Positions 16,834 through 24,793 of a stretch of DNA of 64,000 bases are shown here, in pieces; position 1 is the stretch's first letter, and every line of letters begins with the position of its first letter. The position numbers were made by a program, and so were the translations under genes. The notes under the pieces are model-generated. The model made no database searches. It saw only the letters and a list, made by a program, of their open reading frames with translations, and was not told where the DNA came from. The stretch is from Actinomadura_C sp036008685. Lineage in GTDB: Bacteria; Actinomycetota; Actinomycetes; Streptosporangiales; Streptosporangiaceae. The stretch lies in the NCBI GenBank assembly GCA_036008685.1, contig DASYNF010000118.1, positions 1 through 64,000 on the forward strand, given 5' to 3'.

Positions 16834-18234
16834 GTGCCAGGTATGAAGACGCCCGATCGACCGGGCGAGGGCTGGGCTCTGCCCGACCCTGGTCTGACGC
16901 CGTCTCCCGATGTTCCTCCGCCGTCCGCCGACTCCCCCTCCCATCCCGCGATGCCGCCGCCGGCTCCGGCCGTGCGGCCGTACGAGGGATATGAGGGGTA
17001 TGAGGCCGCTCCGTCGTACGGCCCGCCGCCACGGAACCATCCGCCGTCGCCGCACGGCCATCCGGCAGGGCCCTACATCCCGTACGACCCGTACGGCCCC
17101 AACCCGTCGTTCCAGGGCCAGGGGACGGACGGATTCCCTGGGTGGCCCGTGCCGTACGGCCACGCGGCAGGGCCGGTGCCACCACGGCCGGCCAGGGCGC
17201 CATGGGCCGTGCCCGCCGGGCCCGGCACGCCTTTCCACCGGCTGGCCCGCACGCCGCTGCACCGCTGGTGGCGTCCGCTGGCCGGGACGCTCTTCGCCGT
17301 GGCCCTCGGTCTGGTGGCCATGGTCGCCGTCATGCTCTTGTCGATGGTGATCGCCATGCTCCTCGGCGAGGACCCGCTCGCCAATGCCAAGAGCGATCAG
17401 ATCTTCACGAGCCCGATCGTCGACCTCGGCATGCAGCTCGTCTCGCTGGGCGTCCTGACGCCGATCGTTCTCCTGGCGGCCTGGCTGCTGCAGCGCCGTC
17501 CCGCCGGATCACTGTCCTCGGTCGAGGGCCGGCTCCGGGGACGCTGGCTCATCGCCTGTGCGGGGCTCGCCGTCGCGGCGTGTCTCCTGTCGTACGTGGC
17601 GTCCTGGGGCGCCTTCTCCGTCACCGGCGCCGAGGATACCGGGCAGGCGGGCTGGGCGGGCTGGACGGCGTTCCTGCCGACCGCCGCGATGATCCTGCTC
17701 CTCGTGCCCTTCCAGGCGGCGGCGGAGGAGTACGTCTTCCGCGGCTGGCTGCTCCAGGCGATCGCGTCATGCACGTTCGAGACCCGGACCGGGCGGGTCG
17801 GGCGGACGGCGAGCGTCCTGTTCCGGACCCCGTGGCCGGCCATCGTCATCAGTGCGCTGCTCTTCGCCGCCGGTCACGCCTACAAGGGCTGGGCGCTGCT
17901 GGACGTCTTCCTGTTCGGGATCGCGGCGGGCTGGCTCGCCGTGCGGACCGGCGGGCTCGAGGCGTCGATCACGCTGCACGTCGTGAACAATCTGGGGGCC
18001 TTCATGGTTCCGGCGGCCACAGGGGAGCTGGGCAACGCCCTGCGGGTCACCGAGGTGCCATGGCAGGCGATCGTGGGCACGATCGTGCAGCTCGTGGCCT
18101 TCGCCGTCCTGGTGCTGCTCTCGGCCCGGCGCCGGCGCCTGCGGAGAGTCAGCGAGGGCGCCTCGCCACGGCCGGGACCGGTGGAGGCGCGGGCCCCGCT
18201 GCCGGTCGCCGGGCCGATCCCCGGGGCTCTTTAA
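16834..18234 (+). CDS. CPBP-family (CAAX-like) intramembrane metalloprotease
   Basis: A 466-residue protein. Residues 1-130 form a Pro/Tyr/Gly-rich cytoplasmic tail; the rest has about eight transmembrane segments. The Abi/CPBP motifs are present: EEYVFRGW (EExxxR) near residue 302, then AGHAYKG and LHVVNN carrying the metal-binding His residues. Such enzymes process prenylated or membrane proteins or act in bacteriocin immunity; the substrate here is unknown. GTG 16834 fits a leaderless promoter (TAATAT at 16820-16825); ATG 16843 is an alternative. Confidence 0.87.
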   Translation: MPGMKTPDRPGEGWALPDPGLTPSPDVPPPSADSPSHPAMPPPAPAVRPYEGYEGYEAAPSYGPPPRNHPPSPHGHPAGPYIPYDPYGPNPSFQGQGTDGFPGWPVPYGHAAGPVPPRPARAPWAVPAGPGTPFHRLARTPLHRWWRPLAGTLFAVALGLVAMVAVMLLSMVIAMLLGEDPLANAKSDQIFTSPIVDLGMQLVSLGVLTPIVLLAAWLLQRRPAGSLSSVEGRLRGRWLIACAGLAVAACLLSYVASWGAFSVTGAEDTGQAGWAGWTAFLPTAAMILLLVPFQAAAEEYVFRGWLLQAIASCTFETRTGRVGRTASVLFRTPWPAIVISALLFAAGHAYKGWALLDVFLFGIAAGWLAVRTGGLEASITLHVVNNLGAFMVPAATGELGNALRVTEVPWQAIVGTIVQLVAFAVLVLLSARRRRLRRVSEGASPRPGPVEARAPLPVAGPIPGAL

Positions 18235-18247
18235 CCGCCTCGCCCCC

Positions 18248-18270
18248 AGACCAGAATCTGGTTCTGGTCT
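18248..18270. promoter_or_regulatory. Inverted repeat AGACCAGAA-N5-TTCTGGTCT
   Basis: Nine-base arms are perfectly symmetric around a five-base centre, 14 bases after the CPBP gene stop and 19 bases before the start of the decayed acyl-CoA dehydrogenase. It could be an operator (for example TetR/FadR-like) for the formerly functional fatty-acid gene, or a terminator without a T tract. Confidence 0.45.
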
Positions 18271-18288
18271 TGGTGGAGGGAGCGCTCA

Positions 18289-19109
18289 GTGGGTCGTCTC
18301 GCGCGAACGGAAGGGCTGACCGACGTTCAGCTGGAGATGCTGGCGACGGTCCGGGACTTCGTGGACAAGGAGATCCTTCCGGTCGCGACCTCGCGCGAGG
18401 CTGGATGAGCGTCTCCGGGATCATCAACACGCACTTGATCGTGGCCTGGATGATCCTGCAGCACGGCACGCCGGGGCATGACGACCTTCCTGGTCGACAA
18501 GGAGCCGGGGTTCGGTGAGGTGGAGCCCGGCCTCACCGTGCCCGGCAAGATCGAGAAGATGGGTTACAAGGGCGTCGACACGACCGAGCTGATCTTCGAC
18601 GGACACCGCATCGGTGCGGACCAGATCCTCGGCGGTGAACCCGGCCGGGGCTTCTACCAGATGATGGACGGCGTCGAGGTCGGCCGCGTCAACGTGGCCG
18701 CGCGCGGCTGCGGCGTGGCGCTGCGGGCCTTCGAGCTCGCGGTGTCGTACGCCCAGCGACGCGAGACCTTCGGCAAGCGGATCGCCGATCACCAGGCCGT
18801 GCGGTTCCGGCTCGCCGAGATGGCGACCAAGGTCGAGGCGGCGCACCAGATGATGGTCATGGCGGCCCGCGCAAGGACGGCGGGGCGCGTAACGACCTCG
18901 AGGCGGGGATGGCGAAATACCTCGCCAGCGAATACTGCAAGGAGGTCGCCGAGGACGCCTTCCGGATCCACGGCGGCTACGCCTACTCCAAGGAGTACGA
19001 GATCGAGCGGCTCTATCACGAGGCGCCGATGCTGCTGATCGGGGAGGGCACCGCGGACATCCAGAAGATGATCATCGGCCGCCGTCTGCTGGAGGAGTAC
19101 GGGCTCTGA
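18289..19109 (+). pseudogene. Acyl-CoA dehydrogenase, decayed by two deletions and a frameshift
   Basis: Pieces of one acyl-CoA dehydrogenase lie in alternating frames. The N-terminus (18289 to ~18387) reads into stop 18408. A middle piece with ARGWMSVSGIINTH (~18388-18477) follows after a deletion of about 50 residues. A second deletion of about 85 residues, including the FAD/substrate segment SEPGxGSD, leads to MTTFLVDKEPGFGE and onward (18478 to ~18870). A single-base loss near 18870 then shifts to the C-terminal piece from 18909 (AEDAFRIHGGYAYSKEY), ending at 19109. GTG 18289 retains a GGAGGG site. Intact relatives are about 400 residues and use the catalytic Glu and SEPG region; without these no activity is possible. 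Sizes of the missing parts are estimated from family memory. Confidence 0.9.
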
Positions 19110-19125
19110 CCGCGTGGCCGACGAT

Positions 19126-20229
19126 TCACAGGGGCGGGGTGAAGGCCTGTCCCTTGCCGAGGAGGGCGTCGACGGCCGTGACGGCCGTGGCGAGGCGGTC
19201 ATCATGTGTCCCGGTCACGATGATGTGCGCGAGGTCGCGCCTCTCCAGCTCCTCACGGAACCGGGCCGACATCCCCTCCCGGATCGACTCGCCGTCGCGC
19301 CACCCGTCCTGCTCGAACGGCACCCCGGCCGGGTCGGTCAGGATCCACAGATGATGATGGGACCCGGCGTGGAGACGTTCGACCTCCGGGGCGGGGGAGC
19401 CCAGGTAGCGCTCGTGCCAGAGCGTGGTGGCGAAGGCGTCGGTGTCGCAGAACAACACGGGTGAGCCGGAGCGCGCGGCGGCGTCCTCGAGCGCCAGCTG
19501 CCGTTCGGCGATCAAGGTGAACTCCCCGGAGGCCCACGAGAGATCGCCGATCCACGTCGAGGGATCCCGCCGCCGGGCCACCGCGAGCTTCTCCTCGCAG
19601 TAGGTCCGGCCGTACTCCGGCACCCAGCGCGTCGCCGCCCAGGGCCCGCCCCGTGCCCCGTAATGGGCCGCCAGCGCCCGGGTCAGGGTGGTGGTGCCCG
19701 ACGACTCCGCCCCCACGACGACGACGCGCCGCGCCAGGTAGGCCCGTACGGCCGGTGACAGCCACTCCCAGCACGCGGCCGGGTCCCCCCGTACGGCCGT
19801 GCCGCTCACCGGGAACCGGCGCCGGGGCGGGTCCACCGGGACGTGGGCGGCGGAGAAGCGGCGGGCCAGCTCGGCGCCGTAGTCCTCGGAGGTGAACACC
19901 GCGTCCACCGCCGGGAGGGCGAGGCCGCCGACGCCGGTTCCCGAGGCCGCGGCGAGGCCCGAGCGGAAGGCCTCCACGTGGCCCTCCCAGATCTCGTCGG
20001 ACCCGTAGTCGATCTCGATGTCGTCGACGACCGGGACGATCTCGACGTGCGGCTGTGGATGCCGCTCCCGGAGCCAGGCGGTCCGGAGGACGATCGGGAT
20101 GCTCTCCGCGGTCGAGCCCGCGGCGACCACGGTGAGGCGGGCACAGGCGGCCGCCGCGGTGTCGATCAGATGGTGGTGGCCGGCGTGCGGCGGATAGAAC
20201 TTGCCGACGACGAGGCCGTGGCGGTACAT
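19126..20229 (-). CDS. nadR: NadR-like NMN adenylyltransferase / nicotinamide riboside kinase
   Basis: A 367-residue two-domain protein. The N-domain is a nucleotidyltransferase with GKFYPPHAGHHHLI (HxGH) at residues 9-22 and a closing VSGTAVRGDP (ISGTxIR type). The C-domain (~165-367) is a P-loop kinase. Its Walker A reads GAESSGTTTL (173-182), so the usual Lys is Thr, a variant I recall in actinobacterial homologues. It would phosphorylate nicotinamide riboside and adenylate NMN to NAD. The ATG overlaps the pnuC stop (TGATG), so the two are coupled. Confidence 0.88.
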   Translation of the reverse strand: MYRHGLVVGKFYPPHAGHHHLIDTAAAACARLTVVAAGSTAESIPIVLRTAWLRERHPQPHVEIVPVVDDIEIDYGSDEIWEGHVEAFRSGLAAASGTGVGGLALPAVDAVFTSEDYGAELARRFSAAHVPVDPPRRRFPVSGTAVRGDPAACWEWLSPAVRAYLARRVVVVGAESSGTTTLTRALAAHYGARGGPWAATRWVPEYGRTYCEEKLAVARRRDPSTWIGDLSWASGEFTLIAERQLALEDAAARSGSPVLFCDTDAFATTLWHERYLGSPAPEVERLHAGSHHHLWILTDPAGVPFEQDGWRDGESIREGMSARFREELERRDLAHIIVTGTHDDRLATAVTAVDALLGKGQAFTPPL

Positions 20230-20882
20230 CACAGGGCGGCCGGCACCGGTGTGGCGGCCTGCCGCACCCGCCGGTCACTCCGCCAGGCGACGAGACCGGC
20301 GACGCACAGGGCCAGGAACACGACGTAGAGGCCGCTGGTCAGATAGAGCTTCTTGTAGGCGTACAGCGGGATGTAGACCAGGTCCGCGGCGATCCACAAC
20401 CACCAGGATTCCAGCAGCTTGCGGGACTGTCCGTAGGTGGCGGCGAGCGAGATCGTGGTGGTGAGCGCGTCCCAGAAGGGCACGTTCGAGTCCGTCCAGG
20501 TGCTGAGGGCCCAGGTCAGGACGGCGGTCACCACGACCCCGGCGGCCACGAGCACGGCCCACTCCCCCCGACCGGTGTGCCGCGTCACCAGCGTTGTACG
20601 GCCGCGCCCGCCGTAGAGCCACTGCCTCCAGCCGTACACCTGCAGGGCGACGTAGACCACCTGCAGCCCGGCGTCGGCGTACAGCCCGCCGTCGAAGAAG
20701 ATCAGGCCGAGCAGGATCACGTTGGCCACGCCGATCGGCCAGTTCAGGATGTTCTGCCGCACGACCAGCCAGACGTTCACCGCTCCGGTGACGAAGCCGA
20801 GCACCTCGGCCCACGATGTGGGCGTGCCGCCGAGGGAGAAGGCGGTCCCCAGCAGAGGTCCCAGGAGGTCGTGCAGCGACAT
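20229..20882 (-). CDS. pnuC: Nicotinamide riboside transporter PnuC
   Basis: A 217-residue membrane protein with seven to eight hydrophobic helices and PnuC signatures: WPIGVANVILLGLIFFDGGLY and LQVVYVALQVYGWRQWLYGG. PnuC imports nicotinamide riboside by facilitated diffusion, trapped by NadR phosphorylation. ATG 20882 has GGGGAG upstream; the frame extends seven codons further. It is coupled to nadR downstream and preceded on the same strand by a Nudix gene 76 bases upstream, so a salvage operon is likely. Confidence 0.92.
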   Translation of the reverse strand: MSLHDLLGPLLGTAFSLGGTPTSWAEVLGFVTGAVNVWLVVRQNILNWPIGVANVILLGLIFFDGGLYADAGLQVVYVALQVYGWRQWLYGGRGRTTLVTRHTGRGEWAVLVAAGVVVTAVLTWALSTWTDSNVPFWDALTTTISLAATYGQSRKLLESWWLWIAADLVYIPLYAYKKLYLTSGLYVVFLALCVAGLVAWRSDRRVRQAATPVPAAL

Positions 20883-20958
20883 GGAGGCTCCCCGCGATGA
20901 CAAAGGGTCGAGGGGACGCTAACAGGTCATCCCGCCCTCTTCCGGCCACACCGACGTG

Positions 20959-21372
20959 TCACGGTGCGAACCGGTCGCAAGCCGTGAGAACGCTCCAGTC
21001 CGTGAGGGCCTCCAGCAACCCGGAGGTGGTGGGGAGCGCGCGCAGCGCCGCGGGGGTCACCCAGCGGGCCTCCGCCGCGTCGTCTCCGGCGCGCAGGACC
21101 CCGCCGGTGACCGTGGCGGCGTAGTCCCGGAGGTCATAGACCTGGCCGCCGGGTCCGGGCAGGTCCAGGGCGCCGACCAACCGTCCGGCCGTGGCCTCGA
21201 GGCCGGTCTCCTCGCGGAGCTCCCGCAGGACCGCCGTGTGGTCGTCCTCACCGGGCTCGGCCCGGCCGCCGGGCAGCGACCACAGCCCCAGCCCCGGGGG
21301 CCGGCCGCGGAGCACCACCAGCAGCCGCCCGGAATCGTCCACGACCACGGCTCCCACGCAGCGCACCCGCAT
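20959..21372 (-). CDS. Nudix hydrolase next to pnuC-nadR
   Basis: A 137-residue protein with a full Nudix box (GGRAEPGE, then RELREETGLEA, residues ~37-60) and little else, the size of MutT/ADP-ribose pyrophosphatase enzymes. The substrate cannot be read from the sequence. Its place upstream of pnuC-nadR suggests a NAD-related nucleotide such as ADP-ribose, but housekeeping MutT activity is equally possible. No winged-helix domain is present, so it is not an NrtR repressor. Confidence 0.8.
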   Translation of the reverse strand: MRVRCVGAVVVDDSGRLLVVLRGRPPGLGLWSLPGGRAEPGEDDHTAVLRELREETGLEATAGRLVGALDLPGPGGQVYDLRDYAATVTGGVLRAGDDAAEARWVTPAALRALPTTSGLLEALTDWSVLTACDRFAP

Positions 21373-21460
21373 GTCCCCATTGTCCGGGAGACCGAGATCA
21401 TCTGGGAGGCCGAGGACCTTGCGCCGGCGATCGACGGGGGCATTCAGTCCGCGTCTTAGC

Positions 21461-21502
21461 TGAAACAGGACTGGTGAAACAGGACTGGTGAAACAGGACT
21501 AA
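21461..21502. repeat. Three tandem 14-bp repeats upstream of the PHP gene
   Basis: TGAAACAGGACTGG occurs at 21461-21474 and 21475-21488, then as TGAAACAGGACTAA at 21489-21502. The array ends 22 bases before the GTG start of the PHP gene, overlapping where its promoter should lie, so it may bind a regulator or be a slippage repeat. Confidence 0.8.
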
Positions 21503-21524
21503 AAATGCACATCTACCATGAGGT

Positions 21525-22439
21525 GTGCGTATTGATCTCCATAGTCATAGCAATGCCTCGGACGGCACACATCCGCCCGCCGAGGTCGTACGGCGTGCCG
21601 CCGGCGCCGGCCTGGACGTCCTCGCGCTGACCGACCACGACACCGTCGCGGGCTGGGCCGAGGCCGAGCATGCGGCGCGGGAGCTGCCGCTGACGCTCGT
21701 CCCGGGCATCGAACTGTCGTGCCGGCGGGAGCGAGCCTCCACCGGTTCCCCCGTCCCGGCGGGCCCCGGCCGTGCGGAGGGCTCCGGAGGCCCGGTGGCT
21801 CCGGACCGTCCGGTGGACGGCGTGCACATGCTCGGTTACCTCTTCGATCCCGGGGAGCCGGCGCTGGCCGCCGAACGGGCCCGGATCCGCGACGACCGGA
21901 TCCATCGGGCCCGGGCCATGGTCCGGCGCCTCCAGGAGCTCGGCGCGGACGTCAGCTGGCCACAGGTACGGCGCATCGCCGGCGGGGGGGTCGTGGGACG
22001 GCCGCACGTCGCCCGGGCGATGGTCGAGGCGGGTGTGGTGACGGCGATGGACGAGGCGTTCACCGCGGACTGGATCGGCGCCGGCGGGCGGGCGCATGTC
22101 GGCCGCTACGCCCTCGACCCGGTACGGGCGGTGTCGCTGGTGCGCGACGCCGGAGGGGTCTGCGTGCTCGCGCACCCACGGGCGAGGAACCGTGGCTACA
22201 CGATCGAGGACGAGCTCATCGAGGAGCTCGCCGCGGCCGGGCTCGCCGGCCTCGAGGTCGACCACCCCGACCACGAGGCTGCGGATCGCGCGGCGCTGCG
22301 GGACCTCGCCGGTGCGCTCGGGCTGCTGACCACCGGATCGAGCGACGACCACGGAGACTCCACCGGGCACCGGCTCGGCTGCGAGACCACGTCCCCCGCG
22401 GCCTATGAGGCGCTGGTCGCGGGTGTGCGGGCCGCATGA
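21525..22439 (+). CDS. PHP-domain phosphoesterase (RNase AM / nucleoside bisphosphate phosphatase-like)
   Basis: A 304-residue protein with PHP metal motifs: DLHSHSNASDG (residues 3-13), ALTDHDTVAGW, GIELSC, CVLAHPRARN and a final GSSDDHGD. Relatives hydrolyse 3',5'-nucleoside bisphosphates or 5' ends of short RNAs. A ~30-residue Gly/Pro-rich insertion (residues ~68-96) after GIELSC is unusual. GTG 21525 has GAGGT directly before it, so initiation is uncertain; TACCAT at 21514-21519 could be a -10. The stop overlaps the marC start (ATGA). Confidence 0.85.
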   Translation: MRIDLHSHSNASDGTHPPAEVVRRAAGAGLDVLALTDHDTVAGWAEAEHAARELPLTLVPGIELSCRRERASTGSPVPAGPGRAEGSGGPVAPDRPVDGVHMLGYLFDPGEPALAAERARIRDDRIHRARAMVRRLQELGADVSWPQVRRIAGGGVVGRPHVARAMVEAGVVTAMDEAFTADWIGAGGRAHVGRYALDPVRAVSLVRDAGGVCVLAHPRARNRGYTIEDELIEELAAAGLAGLEVDHPDHEAADRAALRDLAGALGLLTTGSSDDHGDSTGHRLGCETTSPAAYEALVAGVRAA

Positions 22440-23056
22440 GCGAGTTCTTCGACGCCAGGCTCTTCGGCGAGGCCTTCATCACCCTGTTCGTCATCATCGA
22501 CCCACCGGGCATCGTTCCCGTCTTCCTCGCCCTCACCCGGGGATATCCGGGCAAGGAGCGTAAGCGGCTGGCCTGGCAGGCCGCTGTCGTGGCGTTCGGG
22601 GTCATCGTGGGCTTCGCCGTGTTCGGGCAGACGCTGCTGAGCTATCTCGGCATCTCGGTCCCCGCGCTGATGCTCGCCGGCGGGCTTCTGCTGCTGCTCG
22701 TCGCACTGGAGCTGCTGACCGGCAAGGCGGCCCCGCCAGGTGAGGTGCCGCGCGGCAACGCCAACGTGGCCATGGTGCCGCTCGGCACGCCCCTGCTGGC
22801 CGGACCGGGCTCGATCGTGGCGACGATCGTGTTCGTCCAGCGGGCCGACCACCTGAACCAGATCATCGCGCTGTCCCTCGCCATCGTGGCCGTGCACCTG
22901 ATCCTGTGGCTCGTGATGCGGTTCTCCCCTGCGATCATGAAGGTGATCAAGGAGAACGGCGTCGAGCTGGTCACCCGCATCGCGGGGCTGCTCCTCGCCG
23001 CCATCGCGGTGCAACTGTGCGCCGACGCGGTCCGGGACTTCGTCAACGCGGGCTGA
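22436..23056 (+). CDS. MarC-family integral membrane protein
   Basis: A 206-residue protein with six predicted transmembrane helices. MarC/UPF0056 features include FVIIDPPGIVPVFLALT near residues 20-36, MLAGGLLLLLVALELL and PLGTPLLAGPGSIVATIV. The function of MarC proteins remains unsettled. It shares a 4-base overlap with the PHP phosphoesterase gene, so both are co-transcribed and translationally coupled. Confidence 0.9.
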   Translation: MSEFFDARLFGEAFITLFVIIDPPGIVPVFLALTRGYPGKERKRLAWQAAVVAFGVIVGFAVFGQTLLSYLGISVPALMLAGGLLLLLVALELLTGKAAPPGEVPRGNANVAMVPLGTPLLAGPGSIVATIVFVQRADHLNQIIALSLAIVAVHLILWLVMRFSPAIMKVIKENGVELVTRIAGLLLAAIAVQLCADAVRDFVNAG

Positions 23057-23136
23057 GGAGGGCCGCGGATCCGGCGGTTCTGTGATCATCCTCGGCCGGT
23101 AGCCTCCGTCCGGAGGCGAAGCCGCCGTGGGGCCGA

Positions 23137-23142
23137 TAGGCT
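23137..23142 (+). promoter_or_regulatory. Probable -10 element of a leaderless MBL-fold gene promoter
   Basis: TAGGCT ends seven bases before GTG 23150, with no ribosome-binding site between. It matches the TANNNT leaderless pattern seen at three other genes in this window. Confidence 0.5.
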
Positions 23143-23149
23143 GCTAATC

Positions 23150-23857
23150 GTGGACGCGCGTATCGAACAGGTCGTCTCGGCGGGCAAATGCACCGTCGAG
23201 GACACCGAATATGACGTCGAGAACAACACATGGATCGTCGGAGACGACGACGCCGTGATCGTGATCGACCCCGCCCATGACGCCGAGGCCATCCTGAAGG
23301 CGGTGGCCGGCCGGGAGGTCATGGCCGTCATCTGCACCGATGGCTACGACGCCCACCTCAACACGGTGCTCGAGGTGGCCGCGGCCGGCGAGGACGACGA
23401 GGAGGACTGGGCCCCCATCGCGCTGCACCGTGCCGACCGGATGCTGTGGCGCGACTACTTCCGCCTGCTGGCCCGAGAGGCCGAGGGCGAGGAGGACACC
23501 GGGTTCCTCAAGGACCAGGAGCCGGACATCTACCTCGAGGACGGTGGGGTCTTCGAGATCGCGGACGTCCAGCTCGACGTGATTCATACTCCGGGGCACA
23601 GCCCGGGAAGCATCTGCCTCTTCAGCGAGCAGCTCGGCGTGCTCTTCACCGGCGACACCCTGCACCGCGGCAAGCCGGGTCAGGTCGGGGACGTCTACCC
23701 GGAGCTCAGGAAGCAGCTCAACTCGATCGGATCGCTGCTGGCGCCGCTGGACAAGGACATCCGGGTGTTGCCTGGCCAGGGCGAGGAGACCACGGCCGGG
23801 GACGAGGACGCCCGGTGGGAGAGCTGGTTCGCCCTCACCCAGGAGTCCGACGGCTGA
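23150..23857 (+). CDS. Metallo-beta-lactamase-fold protein with degenerate metal site
   Basis: A 235-residue protein aligning along its length with glyoxalase II-like MBL hydrolases: VIDPAHDAEAILKAV, then HTPGHSPGSICLF and FTGDTLHRGKPGQV. The defining HxHxDH motif is replaced by DGYDAH (residues 64-69), keeping only the last His. The late PGHG is PGQG. The HTPGH His and GDT Asp remain. An acidic insertion (EDDEEDW) follows the lost motif. Zinc hydrolase activity therefore looks lost or altered. Strong terminator 23874-23911 follows. Confidence 0.85.
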   Translation: MDARIEQVVSAGKCTVEDTEYDVENNTWIVGDDDAVIVIDPAHDAEAILKAVAGREVMAVICTDGYDAHLNTVLEVAAAGEDDEEDWAPIALHRADRMLWRDYFRLLAREAEGEEDTGFLKDQEPDIYLEDGGVFEIADVQLDVIHTPGHSPGSICLFSEQLGVLFTGDTLHRGKPGQVGDVYPELRKQLNSIGSLLAPLDKDIRVLPGQGEETTAGDEDARWESWFALTQESDG

Positions 23858-23873
23858 TCCGCCCGGCTTTTCA

Positions 23874-23920
23874 TGATCTTGCGGGTGTTCGCGTGAACAC
23901 CTGCAAGATCACGTTTTTTT
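23874..23920 (+). terminator. Strong intrinsic terminator after the MBL-fold gene
   Basis: A 17-base stem (23874-23890 with 23895-23911, one mismatch) with a GCGT loop is followed by CG and seven T residues. It is the clearest Rho-independent terminator in the interior of the window. The 3' arm (23892-23913) is an exact inverted copy of 22 bases found inside the siderophore gene at 53279-53300. Confidence 0.92.
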
Positions 23921-23938
23921 CGGGGGGAGGCGTGCGGG

Positions 23939-24793
23939 ATGGCCGAACAGCTGGGCTTTGACGGGATGCCGCAGAGGCTCTATCCGTGCACGCCGACGCG
24001 GCTGAACAGCTGGCTGGACTGTCCCCGGCGCTACCGGATGAGCTATCTCGACCGGCCCACCCCACAGAAGGGCCCGCCATGGGCGCACAACAGCCTCGGC
24101 GCCAGCGTGCACAACGCGCTGGCCGCCTGGTGGCGCCTGCCGCGCCACGAGCGCACGGCGGAGATGGCCGGGACGCTGCTGCTGCGGGGCTGGCTGACCG
24201 ACGGCTTCCGTGACGCCGAGCAGGCCGGCCGCTGGCGGGAGCGGGCCCGCGAGATGGTCGAGCGCTACGTCGCCGATCTCGATCCGGGCGACGAGCCCGT
24301 CGGGGTCGAGCGGACCGTGGCGACCCGTACGGACCGCATCGCCCTCTCCGGCCGGATCGACCGGCTCGACGCCCGGGGACCCGAGCTCGTCGTGGTGGAC
24401 TACAAGACCGGTCGCCGCGTGCTCACGGCCGATGACGCCCGTACCTCCCTGGCCCTGGCCCTCTACGCGCTCGCCGCGTCACGGGTACTGCGGCGTCCGT
24501 GCCATACCGTCGAGCTGCATCACCTGCCGACCGGTCAGACCGGGATCTGGGAGCACACCGACGAGTCACTGCGGCGGCACCTCCAGCGGGCGGAGCAGAT
24601 CGCCGCGGAGGCGGCCGAGGCCGACGAGGCCTTCAAGTCCGGTCTCCCGCAGGAGCGGGTCGACGAGGTCTTCCCGCCGCGTCCCGGCGCGCTGTGCGCC
24701 TGGTGCGACTACGTACGGCACTGCCCGGAGGGCCGGCAGGCAGTGGCGTCGCCCAAGGATTCGTGGGCCGCCCTCGGCGACGACGGAGGCTGA
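23939..24793 (+). CDS. RecB-family PD-(D/E)XK nuclease
   Basis: A 284-residue stand-alone nuclease of the Cas4/RecB/AddB type. CPTRLNSWLDCPRRYRMSY (residues ~17-35) carries the first Cys. GASVHNALAAWW has the catalytic His, LSGRIDRLDARG the Asp and VVDYKTGRR (~residue 155) the Asp-x-Lys motif. CAWCDYVRHC near 254-263 supplies the three C-terminal Cys of a 4Fe-4S cluster. It probably acts in DNA repair, but no helicase gene adjoins it. ATG 23939 follows GGGGGGAGG. The 3' end overlaps the convergent acyltransferase gene by 85 bases. Confidence 0.88.
   Translation: MAEQLGFDGMPQRLYPCTPTRLNSWLDCPRRYRMSYLDRPTPQKGPPWAHNSLGASVHNALAAWWRLPRHERTAEMAGTLLLRGWLTDGFRDAEQAGRWRERAREMVERYVADLDPGDEPVGVERTVATRTDRIALSGRIDRLDARGPELVVVDYKTGRRVLTADDARTSLALALYALAASRVLRRPCHTVELHHLPTGQTGIWEHTDESLRRHLQRAEQIAAEAAEADEAFKSGLPQERVDEVFPPRPGALCAWCDYVRHCPEGRQAVASPKDSWAALGDDGG

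Noticed and set aside
20959..21372. NrtR-type NAD repressor
   Set aside because: Only the Nudix domain is present; the winged-helix DNA-binding domain of NrtR is missing.
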